A stretch of 64,000 bases of DNA from Accumulibacter sp964420975 (lineage in GTDB: Bacteria > Pseudomonadota > Gammaproteobacteria > Burkholderiales > Rhodocyclaceae), in contig CAYQVH010000001.1 of assembly GCA_964420975.1 (NCBI GenBank), forward strand, positions 1 to 64,000, given 5' to 3'. Positions 18,101-25,914 of the stretch are shown piece by piece. Both the position numbers and the translations under genes were made by a program. The first letter of the stretch is position 1. The number at the start of each line of letters is the position of its first letter. The notes beneath the pieces were generated by a model that worked only from the letters and a program-made list of their open reading frames with translations, was not told the DNA's origin and made no database searches.

Positions 18101-18372
18101 TCGAGCAGACGCTGGAGATCATCACCGCGATCTATGAACGGCAGCCACCCCTGCAGGAACTGATCGGCAACGGCTGGATCCTGCTCGCAGCCAAGCATCC
18201 GCAATCCGGCGTGATCGACCTTTTCGACCCGGCGCGCGGCTGGCACCGTTGGGCTCCCCGGGCCGACGCAGCGTCCGCTTTGCCCGAGGTCGAGCGCTCG
18301 GCCGACTGGTTTGCCGGTCGTCACGACCCACTTCCGCCAGCGCTGCTGCGGCGCCCACTCGATCAACGATGA
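15166..18372 (+). CDS. dabA: DabA-type inorganic carbon transporter subunit (DUF2309/UPF0753)
   Basis: This 1068-residue protein is of the DabA family, a large, distantly carbonic-anhydrase-like zinc protein that works with a NuoL-like partner to take up inorganic carbon. The expected zinc site is intact: CMDD with Cys536 and Asp538, then GHG with His729 and CGAC with Cys744. The 15-residue spacing between His and the second Cys equals that of the characterised Halothiobacillus protein (His524, Cys539). Other family blocks include DFVHHNTLHAFQ, EEGTRRHLEE and NAFVGAEHNT-type sequence (here FVGAEHNTCDE). It directly abuts the upstream antiporter gene and overlaps the next by 4 nt. Uptake of CO2/bicarbonate is inferred from the family. 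Confidence 0.92.
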   Translation: MAATQGAGLIPEAAASAGAEGLVRRVQDCLRQLQHLLPAQAPLRDFVHHNTLHAFQHLPFAEALAAARRLTGARPWLAEERCRELYRQGRVNAADLDAALQQRPECRAGEPLCVVGKRELTRGEVLRMALVYPPTGVSRLRLRWQLDEAQAGTRLAADLDPEVRARFLSAAATEGDDESTAVADLLQAAREVQRRLPGPSASPERDNASSLWQDLCAGLGERWTLLGLLAHLTGEDLREPLQTLFIRHLAAHLDQGLSAWRNPASGAGFYAAWRQSAGSDWGWELDEFAGVRRDLAQLPADAWSAIVAELQRLALNVAQWPSFLQRLALELPGWAGMCHWRETHAVGEGPPVSLADLLAVRLILERLFAETLVRRIWGVRLDLSALADHFAAHPVELSVREGCGSGQLPERLREYVWPLLNQPVDDVAVWRQVADQIASARAEESGADEGDTLAAWPLFLTAQRLGWRGSDLREVGAGDVESLLACSASLGDDERGLIWLLAYEHHYREQILAALASNHGRSSAHTITVQAQFVLCMDDREEGTRRHLEEVNPQFETFGAAGFFGVPVYWQGLDDEQPTALCPIVVRPANLVCEAVAPVAEARWAAHRRRRQVRLAWRERLHQGSRRGWLQATLVATAAAPLGLLGLLARTLLPGRAGAWLTRWREAFDLALPTVVPLIAEGNEATRAATADAPRLGFSLEEQAARVGGLLRAIGLTQHFAPLVVVAGHGSDSRNNPHLAAYDCGACSGRHGGPNARVFAAMANSQRVRVLLAEQGLTIPPNTHFVGAEHNTCDETFCWYDVDQIPATHHGAFAALQRDCQAAAGLHAVERCRRFASAPRAPSPRQARRHLADRRHDLGQARPELGHATVAAAFVGRRTMSRGAFFDRRVFLISYDPLPDVEGGVLESTLLAAGPVGAGINLEYYFSTVDNEGFGCGSKVTHNLAGLFGVMQGASSDLRTGLPLQMVEIHEPMRLLVVVEQTLEIITAIYERQPPLQELIGNGWILLAAKHPQSGVIDLFDPARGWHRWAPRADAASALPEVERSADWFAGRHDPLPPALLRRPLDQR

Positions 18373-19925
18373 GTGTCGACCCTCGCGTCCTCGCCTTTCT
18401 CGCCGACGCGCTTCGCTTCGTCTGGCTGGTGCCGGCGCTGCCGCTGCTCGCCGCTGCCGTGATCGCCGTTCGCCTGCTCGGGCGGAAGGGTGGCGGCGAT
18501 GACAAGGAGCGACCGACCGCCGCCATTGCCAGCGGTGCCGCGCTGGCGGCTTTGTGTCTGCTGTTGCTGGTTGACCTCGCCAGCGTGCTGGGTGTCGAGC
18601 CGGCGCCAGTTGAAACGTCCGATTGGCTACGCATCGGTCGCGTTGCGGTGACTTTTTCCTTGGTCGCCGACGCCTGGAGCCTTTCGGCGGCGACCCTGAT
18701 CGCCCTAATCGGCTGGCTTGCGCTTCGCTTTTCCGTGACCTACCTGCACCGCGAGCGGGGTTTCGAACGCTTTTTCTTCGGCATGTCGCTGTTTCTCGCC
18801 GGCATGCTGCTGATCGTTCTCGCCGGCAATGCCGTGCTGTGCTTCGTCGGCTGGGAGCTGGCCGGCTTCAGCTCATGGTTGTTGGTCGCCTACGCCTGGG
18901 AGCGCCCCACGGCGACCGGCAATGCGCTGTTTGTCTTTGTCACCAATCGGATCGGTGATGCGGGTTTCCTGCTCGCGATCGCGCTGGCCGTCTGGTCGGT
19001 CGGCAGCCTTGACTGGGAGGACCTGACCGCTGGTGGCAAGCTCGATATCGTCACCGTCCGACTGCTTTCACTCGGGTTGCTTCTGGCAGCGCTGGTCAAG
19101 TCGGCGCAACTTCCGTTTACACCGTGGATAGCGCGGGCTCTGGAAGGGCCGACTCCGTCGTCGGCAGTGTTCTACGGTTCGCTGATGGTGCACGCGGGCG
19201 TCTATCTGCTTTGCCGGGCGCAAGGTTTGCTGGTGCAGGTACCCGACCTGATGGTCTTGTTGACGGTCGGGGGCGTGCTGACGGCGCTTTACGCCGGCCT
19301 CTGCGGACTCGTGCAGAGCGACGTCAAGTCGGCTTTGATCTATTCGACCGTCACCCAGGTTGGACTGATGTTCGCCTGCTGTGGCCTCGGGCTCTTCTCG
19401 CTGGCTGCGGTTCACGCGGCCCTGCACGCGACGTGGCGCGCTTACCAGTTCCTTTGCGCGCCGTCGTATATGCACCTCGTACGGTGGCCTGCGCCCGCGG
19501 TTGCCCGGTGGCTGGGCCGTCGGCGCTGGCTGTATACGGCGGTACTGCGGCGTTTCTGGTTGGAGGCGCTGGCCGGCAGCTTGCTCGTTCGTCCGACGCT
19601 GGCCCTCGGGCGCGACGTGCGCGCCTTCGACGAACGCTTTGTCGATCCACTGATCGGCGTTCCTCGCGACGATCGGCCGGGTGTCCCAGGCGGGGGAGCC
19701 GGCGAGGCGCTGATCCGCGGGCACGGAGTGGCCGGCAGTGCGTTGGTTTACTTCGCTGACCGTCTGCAGCGGATCGAGGAACACCTCCTCTTTCGCGGTG
19801 GTGGCGGCGCGACTGGCCGGCTGCTGCAACGCGCCGGGCACTGCGCCGACGTTGTCGAGGCCTTGATTGAACAACCGCGCTACCTGATGTTGATGGTGAT
19901 GGCGACGCTGGCGGTAATCCTGTGA
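18369..19925 (+). CDS. dabB: NuoL/DabB-like antiporter subunit
   Basis: This 518-residue membrane protein is NuoL-like and shorter than complex I NuoL (about 610), matching the size of DabB partners of DabA. It has the TM5 glutamate in GWELAGFSSWLLV (Glu163), the lysine in LVKSAQLPFTPWI (Lys244) and the QSDVKSALIYSTVTQVG segment. The C-terminal third after about residue 400 is soluble-looking and unlike NuoL. The ATG overlaps the dabA stop (ATGA), indicating coupled synthesis of the DabA-DabB pair. In characterised systems DabB conducts protons that drive DabA; the same is inferred here. Confidence 0.85.
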   Translation: MSVDPRVLAFLADALRFVWLVPALPLLAAAVIAVRLLGRKGGGDDKERPTAAIASGAALAALCLLLLVDLASVLGVEPAPVETSDWLRIGRVAVTFSLVADAWSLSAATLIALIGWLALRFSVTYLHRERGFERFFFGMSLFLAGMLLIVLAGNAVLCFVGWELAGFSSWLLVAYAWERPTATGNALFVFVTNRIGDAGFLLAIALAVWSVGSLDWEDLTAGGKLDIVTVRLLSLGLLLAALVKSAQLPFTPWIARALEGPTPSSAVFYGSLMVHAGVYLLCRAQGLLVQVPDLMVLLTVGGVLTALYAGLCGLVQSDVKSALIYSTVTQVGLMFACCGLGLFSLAAVHAALHATWRAYQFLCAPSYMHLVRWPAPAVARWLGRRRWLYTAVLRRFWLEALAGSLLVRPTLALGRDVRAFDERFVDPLIGVPRDDRPGVPGGGAGEALIRGHGVAGSALVYFADRLQRIEEHLLFRGGGGATGRLLQRAGHCADVVEALIEQPRYLMLMVMATLAVIL

Positions 19926-21421
19926 ACGAGGTGGCGTGGGCGGTACAGGTCGGCTATCCACCGCTGGCGACGCTGCAGTGGTTGCCGCTCGCCGGCGCTG
20001 CGTTGCTCGCCATCATGCGCGAGAAGGACTTGGCGCTGGTTCTCGGGCGTCTGTTCGCGGTCGTCGAACTGGTGGTCGCGATCGATCTCTACGCCCGCAT
20101 CGATTTGTCGACGCGTTGGCTGCAGTTCGCCGAGCGCGTCGACTTCCTGGCGTACCACGCTGCGGTCGACGGCGTGAGCGTTCTGTTCATTCTGCTTACC
20201 GCGCTGCTCGGCGTGCTCCTCTCGTTCTACGGGATGGCCCGGCAGCAGTTGCCGCCGACGCAGCTGCTGAGCATCCTTCTGCTCAACGAGGCGTCGTCGA
20301 TGACGATGTTGACGACCATGAATCTGCTCTGGTTCAGCGCCGCTTCGGCGATGCAATTGGCGCTCGTCGGCTATCTGCTGTGGCGCTGGGCGACGTCGCG
20401 CGAGGAGAATCTTGCGCTCGCCCGTTTCCTGCAGTATCAGCTATTCGGCTGGGGGCTTTTTCTCGCCGGCAGCGTCGTTTTGGTCTGGGGCCAGGCCGAC
20501 GCTGGCGGTGGACGGTGGAGCTTCGATCTGTTTGATTTGTTGCAGTCGCCGTTGATCGGCAAGTACCAATCGGCAGTGTTTTACCTACTCTTCTACGGAC
20601 TCGCCGTGCGCACGCCGCTGTTTCCGCTCCACGGTTGGCTCCCGAACGCCGCAGGTTACGGCTTGATCGCCGTCGCGCCGGTGTTGCTGCTCGGCGTCAA
20701 GGTGGGCGTCTATGGAATGGCGCGCTTCCTGTTGCCGCTGACTGCCGAGGCGATCGTCGTCTGGCAGCCGTACATCGTCGCTTTTGCCATGGTTGGCGTC
20801 TTCTTTGCGGCAGTAATGGCGTTCCGACAGGTGGATCTGCGCCGTCTGATGGCTTTCGCCGTGGTCAGCCACACCAGCCTGATCGTCATCGGCCTGTTTA
20901 CCCTGCATCCGGCGGGACTCCAGGGGGCGCTGTTGCTGGCGGTGAATTTCGGCCTGGCGATAACGGTGATGCTGTTCATGATCGGCTACGTGTATCGCCG
21001 CACGGCGATGACCCGCCTCGACCGGCTGGGCGGCCTCTTTGATCGCGTACCTTTTATCGCCATCGCCTTTCTGGTTGGCGGGCTGTCCTTGCTCGGCATG
21101 CCGGGAACGCCGGGTTTCGACGCCGTTCACCTGGTGCTGGAGGCGTCGATCGAAACCTTCGGCGCCTTGCCGACGATCGCCACCGCGCTCGGTAACGTCG
21201 CCGCGGCAGGATTCCTGCTCTGGGCCTTCCAGCGCGCGTTTCTGGCCCCCCGGCCGCGCGACGTGCCGGTGGCGCGTATCGCCCGCACGCGTCCGCTCGA
21301 GTACTTCGTCGGCGGTGCGACGCTGATCGTTCTTCTGGTCGCCGGCTTCTGGCCGGAACCGTGGCTGCAGCTCACCGACGCCGCGACCCAGGCGATGGCC
21401 GGGTACTTCGCCAATGAATAA
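19922..21421 (+). CDS. NuoM-like subunit lacking canonical proton-path residues
   Basis: This 499-residue polytopic protein of the antiporter-subunit family diverges at key positions. The TM5 segment reads LLWFSAASAMQLALVGY, without the usual glutamate (WEL in its neighbours). The TM7 lysine is replaced by arginine in LAVRTPLFPLHGWLP (Arg230). The LHGWLP motif and a TM8 lysine (LLGVKVGVYG, Lys260) remain. It may be a structural or regulatory subunit rather than an active channel. The GTG start at 19922 overlaps the previous stop by 4 nt, and its own 3' end overlaps the next gene by 8 nt. Confidence 0.85.
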   Translation: MNEVAWAVQVGYPPLATLQWLPLAGAALLAIMREKDLALVLGRLFAVVELVVAIDLYARIDLSTRWLQFAERVDFLAYHAAVDGVSVLFILLTALLGVLLSFYGMARQQLPPTQLLSILLLNEASSMTMLTTMNLLWFSAASAMQLALVGYLLWRWATSREENLALARFLQYQLFGWGLFLAGSVVLVWGQADAGGGRWSFDLFDLLQSPLIGKYQSAVFYLLFYGLAVRTPLFPLHGWLPNAAGYGLIAVAPVLLLGVKVGVYGMARFLLPLTAEAIVVWQPYIVAFAMVGVFFAAVMAFRQVDLRRLMAFAVVSHTSLIVIGLFTLHPAGLQGALLLAVNFGLAITVMLFMIGYVYRRTAMTRLDRLGGLFDRVPFIAIAFLVGGLSLLGMPGTPGFDAVHLVLEASIETFGALPTIATALGNVAAAGFLLWAFQRAFLAPRPRDVPVARIARTRPLEYFVGGATLIVLLVAGFWPEPWLQLTDAATQAMAGYFANE

Positions 21422-22910
21422 TCTCGCCGACTGGCCTTTGCTGACGCTGCTGCTGGCCTCGCCGGTGGTCGGCGCGATGGCAACGGCGCTGTTACGGCGA
21501 CGGCGGTGGGTGCACCAGGTGGCGCTGGCGAGTGCGTTGCTGACCTTGGCCTTGTCGCTGCTGATCGTCGCCGCTTTCGACCGCGCCAACGCCGGCTTTC
21601 AGTTGGTTGACGCAGCGGACTGGATTCCCGGCATCAACGTGCGCTACTTGGTGGGGGTCGACGGCCTGGCGCTGCTTTTTCTGCCGGCGACGGCGCTGCT
21701 GTTTACCGCGGCAATCGTCGCCAGCTGGCGTGGCATCGCGACGACGTCGTCGTTGCCGACCGGAGTTTATTTCGCCTTCCTGCTCTTACTTGAAGCCGCC
21801 ACGCTGGGCGTGTTTTGCGCACTGGACGTGATCGTCTTCCTTTTTTGTTGGGAGTTTACTGTTCTGCCGGTGTACTTTCTGGTCAGTCTGTGGGGAATCG
21901 ATAACGGTCGGCAGGCGGCGGCGATACGCTACTTTCTGATCATGCTGGCGGGCGGAGTACCGTTGCTGTTTGGCCTCCTGACGAGGGTTCTCGTCCCGGC
22001 TGGCGAGACCGCGTTGCACTTCGATCTGCCGACCCTGCTCGCCGCACCTCCCGCCGAAGACGTACAGATGCTGGTTTTCCTCCTTCTATTTCTCGCTTTT
22101 GCAGTCAAGGTACCGATCGTGCCGCTTCACACCTGGCTGCCGCCGCTGGCGATGAGTAGCCCGGTCGCCGTGACGGCGGCGCTCGTCGGGCTCAAAATCG
22201 GCGCTTTTGGCCTTCTGCGGGTGGCGATACCGCTGGCGCCGCTGGCGGCCCGCGAACTGCACTGGCTTCTCGCCGGCGTCGGTACCGTCGCCGTGCTCTA
22301 TGGCGGCGTTGCGGCGTTGGCGCAGAGCAACCTGCGCGGCGTGCTTGCCTACACCAGCGTCTCGCACGTCGGACTGGTCCTGCTCGGGCTGGCGTCGTTT
22401 TCGGTCGCCGCGCTGCAGGGGGCTTTGCTGCTGCTGTTCAACTTTAGTCTCGCCACTGGTAGCGGTTTTCTGGTTCTCGCCTTCCTGCAGCGGCGTACCG
22501 GATCGACCGACCTCGCCGCGCTCGGCGGTGTCGTTCACCGCATGCCGGTGCTTTCGGGTTTCTTCCTGCTCTTTGGCGTTTCCGGATTTGGTCTTCCGGG
22601 GACGGCGGGCTTTCCAGCCGAACTGCTGATCCTCGTCGAGGCAGTGCATGCGCACACGGGCGCCGGATTGGCGGCGCTGTTCGGCACGGTGCTCGCCGCC
22701 GCGGCGTTTCTGGCGCCGTTCCGCCTGGCATTTTGCGGACCGCTCGCCAACCCCGAGGTGGCAGAGGCCGCGGATTTGCTGCCACGGGAAGTGGCCGTTT
22801 TGCTGCCGGCTGCACTGTTGACGCTGGCGATCGGCCTCTTTCCGCTGCCGCTGCTCGAACTGCTGCGGCCAGCCGCCGAAGCCTGGCTGGAAGCGCTCGC
22901 CGGTCTCTGA
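21414..22910 (+). CDS. NuoM-like antiporter subunit (last gene of dab-like operon)
   Basis: This 498-residue membrane protein of the NuoM/Proton_antipo_M type retains the TM5 glutamate in FCWEFTVLPVYFLV (Glu147), the TM7 lysine in AVKVPIVPLHTWLP (Lys232) and a TM8 lysine in LVGLKIGAFGLL. It should be a competent proton or cation channel. Its start overlaps the preceding gene by 8 nt. About 150 bp without a visible terminator separate it from the DUF2889 gene, which seems to have its own promoter. With the first gene it gives the operon two intact NuoM-type subunits besides the NuoL-like one. Confidence 0.88.
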   Translation: MNNLADWPLLTLLLASPVVGAMATALLRRRRWVHQVALASALLTLALSLLIVAAFDRANAGFQLVDAADWIPGINVRYLVGVDGLALLFLPATALLFTAAIVASWRGIATTSSLPTGVYFAFLLLLEAATLGVFCALDVIVFLFCWEFTVLPVYFLVSLWGIDNGRQAAAIRYFLIMLAGGVPLLFGLLTRVLVPAGETALHFDLPTLLAAPPAEDVQMLVFLLLFLAFAVKVPIVPLHTWLPPLAMSSPVAVTAALVGLKIGAFGLLRVAIPLAPLAARELHWLLAGVGTVAVLYGGVAALAQSNLRGVLAYTSVSHVGLVLLGLASFSVAALQGALLLLFNFSLATGSGFLVLAFLQRRTGSTDLAALGGVVHRMPVLSGFFLLFGVSGFGLPGTAGFPAELLILVEAVHAHTGAGLAALFGTVLAAAAFLAPFRLAFCGPLANPEVAEAADLLPREVAVLLPAALLTLAIGLFPLPLLELLRPAAEAWLEALAGL

Positions 22911-23062
22911 ACAACGGTGGGTTGCGGCCAGACGCACGAGTGACCGCTGTGTGACAGCCACTGATAATTATGAATTTCGCAGCGAAGGGTGTGCCGGATT
23001 GGTGTAGAATCGGCAGCTGTCGGGGCGTCTAGACAAGCTCGCAAGCCCTGCCAGGATTACCC

Positions 23063-23614
23063 ATGCCGCTACCGCCATCCACTGCCGAGCGCACGCGAAA
23101 ACACGTTCGCCAAGTTGAGGTTAACGGCTTCAAGCGCAGCGATGGTTGTTGGGACATCGAAGCCCGCCTGGTTGACGTCAAAGACCACGACTATCCGCTG
23201 TCGTCGGGCGTGCGGCAACGGGGTGAGGCGGTGCACGACATGTGGGTGCGGGTCACCATCGACAACAAGATGAACGTGCTGGCAGCGGCGGCGGCGATCG
23301 ATGACATGCCGTATCGCGGTTACTGCGATCGCATCGCTCCCGACTATACGCAACTCGTCGGCCTCAATCTGTTTCACGGCTTCCGGACGGCGGTCAAAAA
23401 TCTCTTTCGCAATACTCACGGCTGCTCGCATCTGAGCGAGCTGCTGACGTTTCTGCCGACCGCTGCGCTGCAAACTTTCGCCAGTGAAGTGCGCGACAAC
23501 GAAGATAGCGGCCAAAAGCCGTATCAGCTCGACCGCTGTCACGCGCTGGAATCGCATTCGGACGCAGTTCAGCGCTATTACCCTCGCTGGTACCGCGGCC
23601 AGAAGCCCGGGTAG
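23063..23614 (+). CDS. DUF2889 family protein
   Basis: This 183-residue cytoplasmic protein of the DUF2889 family has no known activity. Recognisable blocks are VEVNGFKRSDGCWDIEARL, then DMPYRGYC, and GCSHLSELLTFLPTAALQTF with the C-terminal CHALESHSDAVQRYYPRWY. Conserved His, Cys and Glu residues could bind a metal, but this is speculation. A TAGAAT hexamer at 23005-23010 could be its -10. It lies 57 nt upstream of sucC, a neighbour arrangement I associate with Betaproteobacteria. Confidence 0.85.
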   Translation: MPLPPSTAERTRKHVRQVEVNGFKRSDGCWDIEARLVDVKDHDYPLSSGVRQRGEAVHDMWVRVTIDNKMNVLAAAAAIDDMPYRGYCDRIAPDYTQLVGLNLFHGFRTAVKNLFRNTHGCSHLSELLTFLPTAALQTFASEVRDNEDSGQKPYQLDRCHALESHSDAVQRYYPRWYRGQKPG

Positions 23615-23671
23615 GCGGCCCTGCCCGAGGTTCACAACCTTTCGCAACCTTAACTCAAGCAAGGAAAGCGC

Positions 23672-24832
23672 ATGAAAATTCACGAATATCAGGGCAAGGA
23701 ACTCCTGAAGAAATTCGGCGTCGTCGTTCCGCGCGGGATTTTTTGTCCGACCGTCGACGACGCGGTGCAGGCAGCCGAAACCCTGGGTGGCAAGGTCTGG
23801 GTCGTTAAGGCCCAGATCCATGCTGGTGGCCGGGGCAAGGGCGGCGGCGTCAAGGTCGCGAAGTCGCTGGCTGAGGTGCGCCAGTACGCAGAACAGATTC
23901 TCGGCATGCAGCTCGTCACCCATCAGACCGGACCGGCGGGTCAAAAGGTGCGCCGCCTGCTGATCGAGGAAGGTGCCGACATCCGCAAGGAATACTACGT
24001 CGCCGTGCTGACCGATCGGGCGTCGCAGAAGGTCGTGATGATGGGCTCGTCCGAGGGCGGGATGGACATCGAGAAGGTGGCTCACGAGACGCCGGAGAAG
24101 ATTCTCAAGGTTTTCATCGATCCGGAAGACGGCCTTTCCGACGCCCAGGCCGAGGAGCTCGCGACCGGCATCGGCGTGCCGCCGGAGTCGGTGGCGCGCG
24201 CCGTTGCCACCTTCCAGGGCCTTTATCAGTGCTACATGGCGACCGACGCGTCGCTGGCCGAAATCAATCCCTTGATTCTTGAAGGCAACGGCGACATCAA
24301 GGCGCTCGACGCCAAGTTCAACTTCGACTCGAATGCGCTGTATCGCCAGCTCGAGATCCGTGCCTATCGCGATCTCGACGAAGAGGATCCGGACGAGCTG
24401 GAGGCGTCGAAATTCGATCTGTCGTATATCTCGCTCGACGGCAACATCGGTTGTCTGGTCAACGGCGCCGGTCTGGCGATGGCGACGATGGACACGATCA
24501 AGTTTTTCGGTGCCGAACCGGCGAACTTCCTCGACGTCGGCGGTGGCGCGACGACCGAGCAGGTCACCGAAGCGTTTCGCATCATGCTCAGAAATCCCAA
24601 GGTCAAAGGCATCCTGGTCAACATCTTTGGCGGCATCATGCGTTGCGACACGATCGCCGCGGGGATCGTCGCCGCCGCCAGGGAGACGCATCTGTCGGTG
24701 CCGCTGGTGGTGCGGATGAAAGGAACCAACGAGGACATCGGCAAGAAAATTCTCAGCGATTCCGGTCTGCCGATCATCACTGCCGATGCAATGGGCGAAG
24801 CCGCCACCAAGATCGTTGCTGCGGTCAGCTAA
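23672..24832 (+). CDS. sucC: Succinyl-CoA synthetase (ADP-forming) beta subunit
   Basis: SucC with SucD interconverts succinyl-CoA and succinate with ATP formation in the TCA cycle. The 386-residue protein starts MKIHEYQGKELLKKFGV, has the ATP-grasp segment KAQIHAGGRGKGGGVK, and ends with VDVGGGATTEQVTEAF-type and FGGIMRCDTIA CoA/succinate-binding motifs. AAGGA at 23661-23665 is 6 nt upstream of the ATG. The sucD ribosome-binding site overlaps the sucC stop codon, so the two are coupled. Confidence 0.97.
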   Translation: MKIHEYQGKELLKKFGVVVPRGIFCPTVDDAVQAAETLGGKVWVVKAQIHAGGRGKGGGVKVAKSLAEVRQYAEQILGMQLVTHQTGPAGQKVRRLLIEEGADIRKEYYVAVLTDRASQKVVMMGSSEGGMDIEKVAHETPEKILKVFIDPEDGLSDAQAEELATGIGVPPESVARAVATFQGLYQCYMATDASLAEINPLILEGNGDIKALDAKFNFDSNALYRQLEIRAYRDLDEEDPDELEASKFDLSYISLDGNIGCLVNGAGLAMATMDTIKFFGAEPANFLDVGGGATTEQVTEAFRIMLRNPKVKGILVNIFGGIMRCDTIAAGIVAAARETHLSVPLVVRMKGTNEDIGKKILSDSGLPIITADAMGEAATKIVAAVS

Positions 24833-24841
24833 GGAGCCACC

Positions 24842-25735
24842 ATGTCGATTCTGATTAACAAAGACACCAAGATCATCACCCAGGGCATTACCGGCAAGAC
24901 CGGACAATTTCATACCGAGAAGTGCCAGGAGTACGCCAACGGCAAGAACTGTTTCGTTGCCGGGGTTAACCCGAAGAAGGCCGGCGAGAGCATTTTTGGC
25001 ATACCGATCTTCGGCTCGGTCAAGGAAGCCGCGGCGCAAACCGGCGCCACCGTCTCCGTGATCTACGTGCCACCGCCAGGTGCGGCGGCGGCGATCTGGG
25101 AAGCCGTCGAAGCCGACCTCGACCTCGTCGTCTGCATTACCGAGGGCATCCCGGTGCGCGACATGCTCGTCGTCCGCAACAAGATGCGGCGCAAGGAAGC
25201 GGCCGGTGGTAAGAGAACGCTGCTCCTCGGGCCCAACTGCCCCGGTCTGATCACGCCGGACGAAGTCAAGATCGGCATCATGCCGGGACACGTCCACCGC
25301 AAGGGACGCATCGGCGTCGTTTCGCGTTCCGGTACGCTGACTTACGAAGCGGTTGGGCAGCTGACGGATATCGGTCTTGGTCAGTCGACCGCCGTTGGTA
25401 TCGGTGGCGACCCGATCAACGGTCTCAAACACATCGAGATCATGAAACTGTTCAACGATGATCCCGACACCGACGCCGTGATCATGATCGGCGAGATCGG
25501 CGGTCCCGATGAAGCCAATGCTGCGTTGTGGTGCAAGGAAAACCTGAAGAAGCCGGTGGTCGGTTTCATCGCCGGCGTCACGGCGCCAGCCGGCAAGCGG
25601 ATGGGGCACGCCGGGGCGTTGATCTCCGGGGGCGCCGACACCGCCAATGCCAAACTGGCGATCATGGAGGAGTGTGGCTTCACGGTCACTCGCGACCCGT
25701 CGGAAATGGGCAAGCTGATCAAGACGCTGCTCTAG
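24842..25735 (+). CDS. sucD: Succinyl-CoA synthetase alpha subunit
   Basis: The 297-residue alpha subunit carries the CoA-binding Rossmann domain (TQGITGKTGQFHTE, YVPPPGAAAAIWEA) and the phosphorylated histidine in the RMGHAGALISGG motif near residue 250. AAGGAG at 24831-24836 precedes the ATG by 5 nt. Together with sucC it forms a two-gene unit ended by the strong terminator at 25767-25794. Confidence 0.97.
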   Translation: MSILINKDTKIITQGITGKTGQFHTEKCQEYANGKNCFVAGVNPKKAGESIFGIPIFGSVKEAAAQTGATVSVIYVPPPGAAAAIWEAVEADLDLVVCITEGIPVRDMLVVRNKMRRKEAAGGKRTLLLGPNCPGLITPDEVKIGIMPGHVHRKGRIGVVSRSGTLTYEAVGQLTDIGLGQSTAVGIGGDPINGLKHIEIMKLFNDDPDTDAVIMIGEIGGPDEANAALWCKENLKKPVVGFIAGVTAPAGKRMGHAGALISGGADTANAKLAIMEECGFTVTRDPSEMGKLIKTLL

Positions 25736-25766
25736 ACCCGCTGCCGCTTCAAGCGCCGGACCCGGC

Positions 25767-25794
25767 AAAAAGGCAGACCCCGGTCTGCCTTTTT
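25767..25794 (+). terminator. Rho-independent terminator after sucCD
   Basis: An 8-bp perfect stem, AGGCAGAC / GTCTGCCT (25771-25778 and 25783-25790), has a CCCG tetraloop followed by TTTT. It is extended to 12 bp by pairing of flanking A and T runs. It lies 31 nt after the sucD stop; the A run also allows function on the opposite strand. Confidence 0.92.
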
Positions 25795-25914
25795 CTTCGT
25801 CTGCGGGACGCGACAATTGTCGGTAGAATCGTCAGCTGGGCGAAACGCCGGGGGTGAATAATCGTTTTCTTGACGGGCCGCGGGGCGTCCGCGCCGTTGC
25901 CGACCGAGACCAAT

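Noticed and set aside
13693..22910. Interpretation as a complex I (nuo) operon
   Set aside because: Only NuoL/M-type membrane subunits are present. No NuoA-K, flavin or iron-sulfur subunits occur, and a DabA gene is embedded in the row.
23069..25816. 915-codon open frame on the minus strand
   Set aside because: It lies entirely antisense to DUF2889, sucC and sucD, which have clear family matches. GC-rich third positions produce such mirror frames, and the translation shows no known domain.
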